A DNA stretch of 33,008 bases from Oscillospiraceae bacterium (GCA_009777835.1 WRKZ01000017.1:1-33008), one strand, 5' to 3'; shown: positions 26,068 through 33,008, counted from the first letter of the stretch. Notes: generated from the letters alone by a model not told the origin. Numbers and translations: made by a program.

Positions 26068-26156
26068 GGTTCTGATTTACTCTGCAAGAGCTGCCTCGCC
26101 GCCAAGCGGGCAAGCTCTTGTTTTGTTTTATTAGTTCCGGTTCTGATTTACTCTGC
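26068..26156 (+). repeat. 18-base direct repeats flanking a terminator-like palindrome
   Basis: GGTTCTGATTTACTCTGC occurs at 26068-26085 and again at 26139-26156, on either side of an inverted copy of the GCAAAACAAGAGC palindromic repeat. The second copy abuts the stop codon of the convergent terminase gene. Confidence 0.85.
26085..26131 (+). terminator. Rho-independent terminator of the cyclase operon
   Basis: CAAGAGCT (26085-26092) pairs with AGCTCTTG (26113-26120), extended by GCC/GGC with one bulged A. The T-rich tract TTTTGTTTTA follows. The element is an inverted copy of the palindromic repeat found at 14286-14460. It closes the transcription unit 21 bases after the GGDEF stop. Confidence 0.8.
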
Positions 26157-27404
26157 CTAAAACCAGAATCTCATTCCGGCGATGACTTGATTCAAGCCGT
26201 AGCGCATCGCGTCCATGAGGTGATTGTATTTCCCCGACGGGATGTTGGTGCGGAAACCCAGCGGGTTTGTCGTGAATGAATAGTTTGAAACCTCCTTCAT
26301 AAAATTAACACATCGCGGATGAATCACGATTTTGTGTGCCTGAATAAACTGGATTCCGTGGTTGACGCTGTCCGCACCTTTTCGTGCCGCGTCAATCCGA
26401 CTGAGACCGCGCAGGCGCAGTTCGTCTATACTTTTCGGCTCGGCAGAATCGGCGTAAATCCTCTCTTTACCGTATCCCATAGCGGTAATTCTCTCGGCAA
26501 TTTCACGGTTAGACATTCCGAAGCCGTACATTTCATCGAAAACGTAAATAATCCGCCCGGTGATATCCACCAACATACAGCACAGCGCGCTCGGGTCGTT
26601 GGTGTAGCCGAAATCCAAGCCGAACGCCGAAACAAATCGCGGTGAACCCGAAATCCTTGCACGGACTTTTTCAAGGTCGAACTCCGCCGACTCCCAATTC
26701 TCGTAGACTAAACCGTCTGCCACCCCCCAATCCCCCAGTCCGACTACTTTGTATCGTTTCGGGTTATCGTTCTTCACCCGCTCAAACAGAAGCTTGTCCT
26801 CTTCGTCCAACCACTCATTCGTTTCGTGATTGGTGGTAAGGGCTAACACGTTTTCGCCGCCCTTATCGAAGAATCTGCGTTTTAGCCAGTGGGTTCCGCT
26901 CCACGGATTAAACGTCAAGGTCAGTTGCTTGAAGAGACCCGGAGGGAGTTTCCCCCTCACCGACTCATCCAGCATATTGAAATCATCCTCCCGGTCTATT
27001 TCAAATGCTTCTTCCACCCAGACCCAACACAATTTCCCTCTTTCGGTTGTAATACTTGCGAGGCGCATCGCATCATACAACCCCCGGAAGAAAATCTTTC
27101 CTCCTTTAGAATAACTCATTTCCAAAGGGGAGATTTTACACTTCCAATCATCGGCGACCCCCAGCCTGTCGATTGCCCACTTCAACTCGGTAAAGCAGGA
27201 ATCCTTGAGCGAATTGTATACCTTCCTCACCGCTAACAAATTCGCGCCGGGGTGTTTCATCATATTATAAATGTACCATAACGCCGCCGTCTTGGATTTT
27301 TTTGAAGCCCTCCCTCCTTTCACGACACGGTATCTCCCCTCGAAATCGCAGAACTCATCATACCCGCCGCCGATTATTTCTTTGAAATCCTTGTCTTCTA
27401 ACAT
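26157..27404 (-). CDS. phage terminase large subunit, orphan (PBSX/Terminase_3-like)
   Basis: A 415-residue full-length TerL, the motor that pumps DNA into phage heads and cuts it. Walker A is VVKGGRASKKSKT (27-39) and Walker B is LCWVWVEE (125-132). A coupling segment TLTFNPWSGTHW follows at about 162-173. The nuclease half has Asp264 (GLDFGYTNDP), Asp319 (IYADSAEP) and Asp398 (NHLMDAMRYG), all acidic metal-ligand positions present. The length is normal and there is no frameshift. No small terminase, portal, capsid or other phage gene is in the window. GAAAGGAG precedes the ATG at 27404 and a candidate promoter sits just upstream. It could be a prophage relic under selection or part of an unrecognised element. 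Confidence 0.9.
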   Translation of the reverse strand: MLEDKDFKEIIGGGYDEFCDFEGRYRVVKGGRASKKSKTAALWYIYNMMKHPGANLLAVRKVYNSLKDSCFTELKWAIDRLGVADDWKCKISPLEMSYSKGGKIFFRGLYDAMRLASITTERGKLCWVWVEEAFEIDREDDFNMLDESVRGKLPPGLFKQLTLTFNPWSGTHWLKRRFFDKGGENVLALTTNHETNEWLDEEDKLLFERVKNDNPKRYKVVGLGDWGVADGLVYENWESAEFDLEKVRARISGSPRFVSAFGLDFGYTNDPSALCCMLVDITGRIIYVFDEMYGFGMSNREIAERITAMGYGKERIYADSAEPKSIDELRLRGLSRIDAARKGADSVNHGIQFIQAHKIVIHPRCVNFMKEVSNYSFTTNPLGFRTNIPSGKYNHLMDAMRYGLNQVIAGMRFWF

Positions 27405-27428
27405 TCAGCAATCTCCTTTCGTAACAAC

Positions 27429-27434
27429 AGTATA
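27429..27434 (-). promoter_or_regulatory. candidate extended -10 promoter for the terminase gene
   Basis: On the minus strand TGATATACT gives an extended -10 (TATACT at 27429-27434). No good -35 is present 16-18 bases further upstream. The transcript start would be about 20 bases before the ATG, just room for the ribosome site. The same TGnTATACT form occurs at the two other promoters called here. Confidence 0.45.
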
Positions 27435-27485
27435 TCACATGAGTTCGGCGCACAGTACCAACTTTCGTTGCGTAGGCAACAAAAA

Positions 27486-27740
27486 TCATGAAGTGCCATT
27501 CGCGCATAATTCTACCCGAACTTTTGAACTGTCCTCCCCGCGAACCGACATAAGCGCGCCCCTGATTAAAAACGCTTTCGGGTCGCCGCAAGGACTTTTC
27601 AGGGCGCAGCAGACCCGCGTTCCCGCGATTAATCCGAGGGTTTGAAGCCGGCGGAGGTGTTCCGCACCGGAACCGTTGCAACAGAAACTCCTGACCACGG
27701 CAACCTGACCGACTTTCATTGAATCCATCGTAATTTCCAT
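27486..27740 (-). CDS. FeoA-like protein
   Basis: An 84-residue SH3-like protein of the FeoA family. The pattern runs MKVGQVAVVRSF, LRRLQTLGLIAGTRV, CGDPKAFLIRG and ALMSVRGEDSSKVRV, which follows the FeoA fold from start to end. FeoA proteins assist the ferrous-iron transporter FeoB or act as small stand-alone domains. No feoB lies in the window, so this copy may serve a distant feoB or another role. AGGAG is six bases upstream of the ATG at 27740. Five Cys residues is high for this family, two of them paired near residues 20-21. Nothing links it functionally to the terminase gene downstream. Confidence 0.82.
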   Translation of the reverse strand: MEITMDSMKVGQVAVVRSFCCNGSGAEHLRRLQTLGLIAGTRVCCALKSPCGDPKAFLIRGALMSVRGEDSSKVRVELCANGTS

Positions 27741-27804
27741 AAGTTACTCCTACTTTTATTTTAAAATAGTCTATGAAAATCCACCAAAATCGTGTATACT
27801 TATT

Positions 27805-28015
27805 TTAAATGGGGCTTCGCCCCAAACCCCCTCACCTGCGGCGGGAAACCCGCCTTGGTTCGCTAAAGAAATGGGGGCGAAGCCCCCATTCTTCAGGGAG
27901 CGTAGCAGGGTCTCCCTGCGAAGCGACAGGGGGTTTGGGGGTGTAACCCCCATTCTTCAGGGAGCGTAGCAGGGTCTCCCTGCGAAGCGACAGGGGGTTT
28001 GGGGGTGTAACCCCC
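27805..28015. repeat. compound palindromic repeat with a 64-base tandem duplication
   Basis: This gene-free region (the 27741-28042 gap) holds two things. At 27805-27889 is a palindromic element with hairpins GGGGC/GCCCC (27811-27823) and GGCGGG/CCCGCC (27840-27854); its reverse complement recurs at 32924-32993. At 27883-28010 are two perfect 64-base copies of a unit starting CCCCCATTCTTCAGGGAGCG, each with an inner AGGGAG/CTCCCT hairpin. Short open frames here only translate the repeat. Confidence 0.88.
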
Positions 28016-28042
28016 ATTTATAACAAAAGGAGACTCATAAAA

Positions 28043-28516
28043 ATGCGAATAGGAAACGGTTACGATGTTCATAGGTTGGTAAAAGGACGAAAACTGTACC
28101 TCGGCGGGGTGGAAATCGAACATCCTTACGGGTTGGACGGTCATTCCGATGCCGATGTGGCGGTTCACGCCTTGATGGATGCACTGCTCGGTGCGGCGGC
28201 GTTGGGAGATATAGGAAAACATTTTCCGCCGGGGGACAAACGTTTCAAAAACGCCGACAGTTGCAGATTGCTCGGCGAAGTCGTCGATTTACTCACCCGA
28301 CACGGTTACACAATCGGGAATATCGATATCGTGATTGTGGCGGAACAACCGAAACTCGCCGAACACATTCCGGCAATGCGCGAAAACATCGCGAAAAGCT
28401 GCCGTACAGATATCGGGAGGGTGAGCGTTAAAGCCACCACCGAAGAAGGTCTCGGTCTCGCAGGGGAAGGAATCGGGGCGCATTGCGTATGTATACTTGA
28501 AGAAAACCGCGGCTGA
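28043..28516 (+). CDS. ispF: 2-C-methyl-D-erythritol 2,4-cyclodiphosphate synthase
   Basis: A 157-residue enzyme of the non-mevalonate isoprenoid pathway. It cyclises CDP-methylerythritol 2-phosphate to the 2,4-cyclodiphosphate, releasing CMP. Metal ligands Asp8, His10 (GYDVH) and His42 ([12 protein letters not shown]) sit at the same numbers as in the E. coli enzyme. His34-Ser35 (DGHSDAD) and the C-terminal [19 protein letters not shown] region are conserved. Length is standard. AAAGGAGAC precedes the ATG at 28043. It stands between the repeat region and the flagellar genes and appears monocistronic. No ispD is adjacent, although the two are often linked or fused. Confidence 0.97.
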   Translation: MRIGNGYDVHRLVKGRKLYLGGVEIEHPYGLDGHSDADVAVHALMDALLGAAALGDIGKHFPPGDKRFKNADSCRLLGEVVDLLTRHGYTIGNIDIVIVAEQPKLAEHIPAMRENIAKSCRTDIGRVSVKATTEEGLGLAGEGIGAHCVCILEENRG

Positions 28517-28546
28517 ATCACGATTATGAAAATTTTCATAAAAAGC

Positions 28547-28574
28547 TAAAGTTTTGTCGAACAGCGGACGATAT
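28547..28574 (+). promoter_or_regulatory. SigD (sigma-28) flagellar promoter
   Basis: TAAA (28547-28550), 16 bases, then GACGATAT (28567-28574). The Bacillus SigD consensus is TAAA-N14-16-GCCGATAT, so the -10 matches 7 of 8. It lies 117 bases upstream of flgM, the expected position for a class III flagellar operon. Confidence 0.8.
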
Positions 28575-28591
28575 AAAGATTGTAAAGCGTA

Positions 28592-28661
28592 TGAAAATTT
28601 CCGGAATCTTGCCAAAGGTCGGGCTTTGCCCGACCTGCGGAGGAAATTCGCAAGAATTTCC
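28592..28661 (+). promoter_or_regulatory. structured leader of the flgM transcript
   Basis: Two perfect hairpins lie between the SigD promoter and flgM. One is AGGTCGGGC (28616-28624) with GCCCGACCT (28628-28636), TTT loop. The other is GGAAATTC (28642-28649) with GAATTTCC (28654-28661), GCAA loop. An upstream AATTTCC within GAAAATTTCC (about 28593-28602) could pair with GGAAATT instead. No T-tract follows either stem and no c-di-GMP riboswitch pattern was recognised. Confidence 0.5.
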
Positions 28662-28690
28662 GGAGTTATAAACGAAAGGAGACGCAACAG

Positions 28691-29005
28691 ATGGAAATCA
28701 AAAAAATCAACAGCAACGCTTTAAATGCGTATAAGCTGAATAATAATGCCGCTCAAAAGGTCACTCAAAATGCCTCTGACCGCGTCAAGAACGTCCGGAA
28801 AAACGCCGATTCGGCGGGGGCGGGAAAGTTTGACTCGGTACAGTTTGATTTCGCCGCAACCCTCGACGTGGTGAAAGCGAACATCGTTTCTAAACTGAAC
28901 GGTGAGACCGATATGCGTGAACTCGACTCCCTGCGGGAAAAATACGCGGGCGGGACTGTTCCCGTGTCGGTAGAAGAAATCGTCGGGAATATTCTGGGTG
29001 ACTGA
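28691..29005 (+). CDS. flgM: FlgM-like anti-sigma-28 factor
   Basis: A 104-residue protein of FlgM size and layout. The N-terminus is Asn/Lys-rich and probably disordered. The C-terminal half is helical (DSVQFDFAATLDVVKANIVS, then ISKLNGETDMRELDSLREKY) and ends with GGTVPVSVEEIVGNILGD, matching FlgM's xGxYxVDxxxIAxxIL end. FlgM holds SigD inactive until the hook is complete and FlgM is released. The call also rests on position: a SigD-type promoter upstream and flgN, flgK, flgL downstream, the usual Firmicutes order. AAAGGAG lies before the ATG. Sequence similarity alone would be weak, as is normal for FlgM. Confidence 0.85.
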   Translation: MEIKKINSNALNAYKLNNNAAQKVTQNASDRVKNVRKNADSAGAGKFDSVQFDFAATLDVVKANIVSKLNGETDMRELDSLREKYAGGTVPVSVEEIVGNILGD

Positions 29006-29068
29006 GCAATCACAAGCAATCAAGAAAAACTCAAGAATTTAATAAGAATTTAAGGGAATGAAAGTTAG

Positions 29069-29566
29069 ATGGATATTCAGAACTCCGCTAAAATCGTGGA
29101 ATTCATGGGGACATATAACAAGCACTTTTCGGAAGTGGTAGACTTCTTGAATCGAAAACAACAGAAAGTACTCGCCGATGACCTGCTTTGGCTGCATGAG
29201 TCCTTGTCGGAAGAGCAGCGGTTGTCAATGGCGGGGCTTTCATTGGAAAATAAGCGGTTAGCACTCTTCGATTCGATGGGATACGGTGAAACTTCTTCGA
29301 AAGAACTGCTGGAACTCATGCCGGAAGAATACAAAGGCAGGTTCAAACTGGAATGTACGAACATGGAAGGGGCGATTGACAGGATTCGTTCGCTCAATGC
29401 CGATATACTCGAAACCATCGAGAAGAAAATCGCCGTGGCGGAGACTTTTCTCAAAGAAAAAGGGGTCAGCGCACCGGGATTCTATGACGGCAGCAGCGGA
29501 AAAGTCGGAAAAATCGGAAAGCTACGGCTCGGCAACCCCGACGACAACGTAATCGGGAGCATGTAA
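29069..29566 (+). CDS. flgN: FlgN-like flagellar export chaperone
   Basis: A 165-residue mostly helical protein. FlgN binds the C-termini of FlgK and FlgL and delivers them to the flagellar export gate. Long amphipathic helices occupy residues 5-75 and 95-135, including FLNRKQQKVLADDLLWLHES and AIDRIRSLNADILETIEKKI, followed by a flexible Gly/Ser-rich tail, which fits the family. The family is poorly conserved, so its place between flgM and flgK is the main support. It starts 63 bases after flgM. The stop is followed by a short duplicated sequence before flgK. Confidence 0.82.
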   Translation: MDIQNSAKIVEFMGTYNKHFSEVVDFLNRKQQKVLADDLLWLHESLSEEQRLSMAGLSLENKRLALFDSMGYGETSSKELLELMPEEYKGRFKLECTNMEGAIDRIRSLNADILETIEKKIAVAETFLKEKGVSAPGFYDGSSGKVGKIGKLRLGNPDDNVIGSM

Positions 29567-29598
29567 GCTTGACAAGGCAGAGTAAGCTTGACAAGGCA
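29566..29598 (+). repeat. short tandem duplication between flgN and flgK
   Basis: AGCTTGACAAGGCA occurs at 29566-29579 and 29585-29598. The unit resembles the GCTTGACGAGGCA end of the palindromic repeats at 14344-14400, so it may be the remnant of a decayed repeat copy. Confidence 0.6.
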
Positions 29599-29648
29599 AG
29601 GCATGTGAAATAAGCCTACTAAATCAAAATTAACAGGAGAATTATTCT

Positions 29649-31583
29649 ATGCGTTCATCATTCATGGGGTTTGAGGTTCAGAAGAGGTCGATTCAACTGG
29701 CACAGAAGAATCTCGATATAACGGGTCACAATCTCGGAAATATAGGAACGGTCGGATTCACCCGTCAACGGATTGATACGGCTTCGTTATCTATAAGTTC
29801 GTTCACTTATTGGCAAACGAAAATGTCGCGGTTGTCACTTGCCGGACAGGGAGTGACAGCCTTCGGCGTGTCTCAAATTCGTAACGATTATCTAGACAAG
29901 CGTTACCGCGACATGACTCCGTTTGCGAAGGAATACGATATAAAACTCAGCGTTGCCATGGAACTGGAAACCACCCTCGATAACATCGACAATTTCGGGC
30001 TGTTGGCGGCGTTCGACGACTTGAAATCAGCGTTGGAGCGAGTGTCGTTGTCTCAACCCGATGCGAAAGAGATGACCAGCCAGGTTCGCAACCAGGTTTC
30101 GAACATATGCGCCATGTTACGCACGTATCACAGCGAATTAAACCGAATCCTTGAAAATAATATCTTGGAATTGAGCAATTCGGTCACGGCGACCAACAAC
30201 CTGATTGACTCCGTCGTGGCGTACAACAAAGCCATTACCGCCGAATACATTTCCGATGCGGGAAGAATCATGCGGGGGCAAGGGGTATCGGAATACGGCC
30301 CGCTGGAACTGCTCGACGCGCGAAATCTCCTCCTGGACGAACTGGCGCAATACGGAAACATCGAAGTCTTCCAGAACAACAACGGTTCGGTTCGGGTGAC
30401 TATGGCGGGGGTCACGATTATTGACGACCAATTCAGCGAGAAAATCGTGCTGCAGAACTATCACGATTACGGTGCGGCGGTTCTGAATTTCTCCAACGGA
30501 ATAGCGTTTCAGCCGATTGCCGGCGAATTGAAGGCATACATGGACGTGGTGAACGGGTACGGCCCGTATTCCACCGGATTGTATCAAAATTCCGAATACG
30601 GAATACCATATTATCTACAGGCGTTAGATGCGTTTGCCGCAGGATTCGCCGAATTAATGAACGGTGTGAATCAAGGGGAATTGACCGATTCCGATGTATG
30701 GAGCAGAAGCCTTCTGTGGGCGGGATATGAGTTCAATGCAGACGGAACCCCCCGCACGACCGAGCTTCGGGATGCAAACGGCGATATCATATACGAACGC
30801 AATGCCGACGGCAGTTTCGTCCTTGATTTCGACGGGAATCGCGTGCCTGTGATGACTCAAGTCCGGGCGAGGGTGAGTGCGGCGAATATCCGCATTTCGG
30901 ATGAGTGGATGAAGGACTCACTGTTAATCGCGCACACTTTCGATGCCGCCGCACATAATGATGCTTTCACCAGGGCAGCGTATATGAGGGGACAGAATGG
31001 TACTTACAACGTCTGGGACGACTTTTTCGAAAATGGGGCATGGCATGGATTAGTCCCGGCAGGTACGAACGTTACCGATGTAAACTCCTTGATTTTAGCC
31101 TGGGGGGATAACGCCGCCTTGAGGAGCGCGCTGAACCAATTCATGCAGCGTGACGGCAGTACGGCGCGGGCGAACTTCCCGAGTGGGATTACGTTCCCGT
31201 CGCGTGCAGCCCTCGAACAAGAAGGATGGCGGGGAGCCGACCTCAACGGTACGAATTTGCTTCGGTTTGTTCGCGCGTTGGAATCTTCGATGAGTTGGGG
31301 GTCTGCGATGGACTTCCACGGCAGCGCGTTCGGTTACTTGATGTTCTTGAGCGACCGATTAGCCACCGGAATCAGCTTCATGGAAGAACAGTTCGACATG
31401 ACGATGGACACGGTAAACACTCTTCTCGATAATCGCGACGCTATTTCCGGCGTTTCCGAGACCGAAGAGGGAATCAATATGCTGACCTATCAGAAATGGT
31501 TTAACGCGTCGGCGCGGCTGATGACCACTTTAGACGAAGCGTTAGACACCCTCATAAACCGAATGGGAAGAGTCGGGCTGTAA
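29649..31583 (+). CDS. flgK: flagellar hook-associated protein 1
   Basis: A 644-residue FlgK, the first hook-filament junction protein, exported through the flagellar type III apparatus. The N-terminal rod-type signature is MGFEVQKRSIQLAQKNLDIT (6-25), then GHNLGNIGTVGFTRQR. The coiled domain (90-210) includes the FDDLKSALERVS and NDLI-type helices. A large variable surface domain (about 260-560) follows. The C-terminus (GINMLTYQKWFNASARLMTT, then LDTLINRMGRVGL) pairs with the N-terminus in the assembled tube. Length fits; FlgK ranges around 500-650. ACAGGAGAA precedes the ATG. It is followed after 33 bases by flgL. Confidence 0.95.
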   Translation: MRSSFMGFEVQKRSIQLAQKNLDITGHNLGNIGTVGFTRQRIDTASLSISSFTYWQTKMSRLSLAGQGVTAFGVSQIRNDYLDKRYRDMTPFAKEYDIKLSVAMELETTLDNIDNFGLLAAFDDLKSALERVSLSQPDAKEMTSQVRNQVSNICAMLRTYHSELNRILENNILELSNSVTATNNLIDSVVAYNKAITAEYISDAGRIMRGQGVSEYGPLELLDARNLLLDELAQYGNIEVFQNNNGSVRVTMAGVTIIDDQFSEKIVLQNYHDYGAAVLNFSNGIAFQPIAGELKAYMDVVNGYGPYSTGLYQNSEYGIPYYLQALDAFAAGFAELMNGVNQGELTDSDVWSRSLLWAGYEFNADGTPRTTELRDANGDIIYERNADGSFVLDFDGNRVPVMTQVRARVSAANIRISDEWMKDSLLIAHTFDAAAHNDAFTRAAYMRGQNGTYNVWDDFFENGAWHGLVPAGTNVTDVNSLILAWGDNAALRSALNQFMQRDGSTARANFPSGITFPSRAALEQEGWRGADLNGTNLLRFVRALESSMSWGSAMDFHGSAFGYLMFLSDRLATGISFMEEQFDMTMDTVNTLLDNRDAISGVSETEEGINMLTYQKWFNASARLMTTLDEALDTLINRMGRVGL

Positions 31584-31616
31584 TTGCAACATCATATAAT
31601 TAAGGAGTAATCTAGT

Positions 31617-32861
31617 ATGGCGAATTTAAGAATAGCGGGTCAAACCGCAACAAGACGGTATGTCAACAACCTGCACTCCAACTTTTTCCGGAAGAATGAG
31701 TCGGAGAACAAAATCATAACAAATCGTAAATACACCAGGGCGAGCCAGAGTCCGTTGGATGCGGCGAAAGCCTTGAAAGTCCGCAAAGCCATCTCTGAAG
31801 TTGAAACCTATCAGAGGAATCTTGAGACCGCCAAAGGAATTTATGAGTCTGCCGAAAGCGCGGTGAGACAGGTTTCAAGCATTATGCAGACCCTTCAGCA
31901 GGAATTAATCCGCGGTGCGCACGGAACCTATGCACTCCACCCGGATAAGCAGATTATCGGGGAAACAATCGAGACTTTGGGCGACCAGATGGTTCGTTTG
32001 ATGAACCTTGTCTCTGCGGACAGGCGTATTTTCGGCGGGGTGAACAATTCCGACCAACCGCCCTTCAAAATCGAAAATGATACGGTTTACTTCAACGGTG
32101 TGAACGTGAATCTGTACTCTGACCCGAATATGTTCCCGGATTCACGGGTATCGTATCTCGACGCGGGACTGGGTCTGGCATGGGAAAATGAATACACGAT
32201 TGACTCACAGACGGCGATTCCGGTCACGTTTAACGGTGCGGCGATTCTCGGCTCGGGAATGGACGAAAACGCGGTAACTCTGTACCGGTTCTCAATCCCC
32301 GATGACGGAACTGCCCCTTACACCCTCGATTTGACCTTTAACGGCACTTCGCATACGGTTGAATTCGACGGGACTTTTGCGAATCTTCAAGCGAATCTGC
32401 CTTCGGGAATCATCTTGACCGAACTGGGGAGCGGCGGATTCTCACTGCGTGCTTCCGATAATAAGAGCGGGTTGTTAGTGGAATCGTCGGATTTGACGGT
32501 GACTTCAACCACGATTGGGGGCTTCCCGCGGAACATCATTCAGTTGACGTTGGACGCTGCCGCATCGGTTCGGGCGGGAACCGACGATTTAACCGCACTC
32601 TATGCCGATTTGATTTTCGCAGCGGGGAGTACGCTTTCGTTGGCAATCGCCAACATCGGCTCGGAACAAGCGTTTATCGAGTTCAATCAGGAAAGGCTTA
32701 CCGGGAATATGTACAGCCTGCTCGAACAGCAGAACCTGCTCGAACACCCGGATTTAGGCTCGGAAATAACCAATCAAAAGGTTCTGGAGATGATTTACAA
32801 CGCAACCCTCCAGATGAGCGCGTCAACAATCCCCATGTCGATATTCAACTTTATGAGGTAA
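31617..32861 (+). CDS. flgL: flagellar hook-associated protein 3
   Basis: A 414-residue FlgL, second junction protein between hook and filament. The flagellin-like N-terminal helix region has NKIITNRKYTRASQSPLDAA and LKVRKAISEVETYQRNLETA; RASQSPLDAAKAL matches the family's xSDDPxxAxxAL. A C-terminal helical half (residues 355-414, EFNQERLTGNMYSLLEQQNL) closes the fold. The middle (about 135-340) is a variable surface domain. The AAGGAG ribosome site lies ten or so bases upstream. As last gene of the visible flagellar set, it is followed directly by palindromic repeats. In related Firmicutes, fliW and csrA usually follow, beyond this window. Confidence 0.93.
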   Translation: MANLRIAGQTATRRYVNNLHSNFFRKNESENKIITNRKYTRASQSPLDAAKALKVRKAISEVETYQRNLETAKGIYESAESAVRQVSSIMQTLQQELIRGAHGTYALHPDKQIIGETIETLGDQMVRLMNLVSADRRIFGGVNNSDQPPFKIENDTVYFNGVNVNLYSDPNMFPDSRVSYLDAGLGLAWENEYTIDSQTAIPVTFNGAAILGSGMDENAVTLYRFSIPDDGTAPYTLDLTFNGTSHTVEFDGTFANLQANLPSGIILTELGSGGFSLRASDNKSGLLVESSDLTVTSTTIGGFPRNIIQLTLDAAASVRAGTDDLTALYADLIFAAGSTLSLAIANIGSEQAFIEFNQERLTGNMYSLLEQQNLLEHPDLGSEITNQKVLEMIYNATLQMSASTIPMSIFNFMR

Positions 32862-33008
32862 GCAAAACAAGAGCTCGCAGGTAGCGGCTCTGCCGCCGCA
32901 GTTGAGGGGGTTTGGGGGAGAATCCCCCATTCTTTAGCGAACCAAGGCGGCTCTGCCGCCGCAGGTGAGGGGGGTTGGGGCGAAGCCCCATTTAAAACAA
33001 AACAAAAT
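32862..33008. repeat. compound palindromic repeats after flgL
   Basis: A GCAAAACAAGAGCTCGCAGG copy starts right after the flgL stop. It is followed by GGGGG/CCCCC hairpins and, at about 32924-32993, the reverse complement of the element at 27805-27889. Its inner stem is GGCGGC (32946-32951) with GCCGCC (32955-32960). The region probably contains the terminator of the flagellar transcript; the window ends inside it. Confidence 0.82.

Noticed and set aside
25305-26105. A 266-codon minus-strand open frame opposite the GGDEF gene
   Set aside because: The plus-strand frame has complete cNMP-binding and GGDEF motifs; the antisense protein shows no domain or ribosome site.
26157-27740. A prophage around the terminase gene
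   Set aside because: No integrase, portal, capsid, small terminase or lysis gene lies on either side; the flanks are a signalling operon and a FeoA-like gene.
27771-28222. Several short minus-strand frames repeating [17 protein letters not shown]
   Set aside because: They only translate the 64-base tandem repeat and run into ispF antisense.
28575-28690. Possible c-di-GMP (GEMM) riboswitch before flgM
   Set aside because: Neither the conserved GEMM core nor its tetraloop-receptor pattern was recognised; only simple hairpins are visible.

Overview
The window looks like chromosomal DNA from a motile, spore-forming, anaerobic Clostridia member, probably of the Oscillospiraceae/Ruminococcaceae type. 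The reasons are an alpha/beta-type small acid-soluble spore protein, a Firmicutes-style flgM-flgN-flgK-flgL block preceded by a SigD-like promoter, strong AGGAGG ribosome binding sites with occasional GTG/TTG starts, Thr-rich linkers in surface proteins, and GC-rich palindromic repeats between genes. The species cannot be named from sequence alone. No rRNA, tRNA, CRISPR array or intact mobile element was seen.

Layout. (1) 2-1616, plus: the end of an ABC ATPase and its ABC-2 permease. (2) 13865-1624, minus: a long run of tightly packed genes. It starts with a two-TM protein of unknown function, a GH3 glycosidase, a small Smr protein and an unknown small protein/nucleotidyltransferase pair. It continues with MoxR ATPase, DUF58 protein, a membrane transglutaminase, a transglutaminase lipoprotein and a HemW-like radical SAM protein. 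Most junctions are 4-base overlaps. (3) 14113-14510: the spore protein gene, three palindromic repeats and a strong hairpin. (4) 17038-14510, minus: a MalT/LuxR-type ATPase regulator, divergent from the next block. (5) 17228-26131, plus: a promoter-to-terminator unit of five genes. They encode an NHL-repeat/copper-amine-oxidase-like sensor, a CHASE2 class III adenylate cyclase, a metallo-beta-lactamase-fold hydrolase, a giant FecR/Thr-rich/YDG/GLUG exported protein and a cyclic-nucleotide-binding GGDEF diguanylate cyclase. (6) 27740-26157, minus: an orphan but intact-looking phage terminase large subunit and a FeoA-like protein. (7) 28043-32861, plus: ispF, then flgM, flgN, flgK and flgL.

The most interesting system is block 5. 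Two exported sensory proteins flank a membrane-bound cAMP producer and a soluble diguanylate cyclase whose N-terminal domain should bind the cyclase product. The arrangement suggests a relay from an envelope signal to cAMP to c-di-GMP in one transcription unit. A candidate phosphodiesterase sits inside it and a MalT-type regulator is divergent from it. The sequence supports the enzyme and ligand motifs; the relay itself is inference.

A second theme is a family of about 58-base palindromic repeats starting GCAAAACAAGAGC. It occurs as three tandem copies after the spore gene, once inverted as the terminator of block 5, at the window end after flgL, and inside the coding sequence of the large transglutaminase gene, where it contributes an in-frame repeated peptide. 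A second family (27805-28015 and 32862-33008) shows a compensatory base-pair change between copies.
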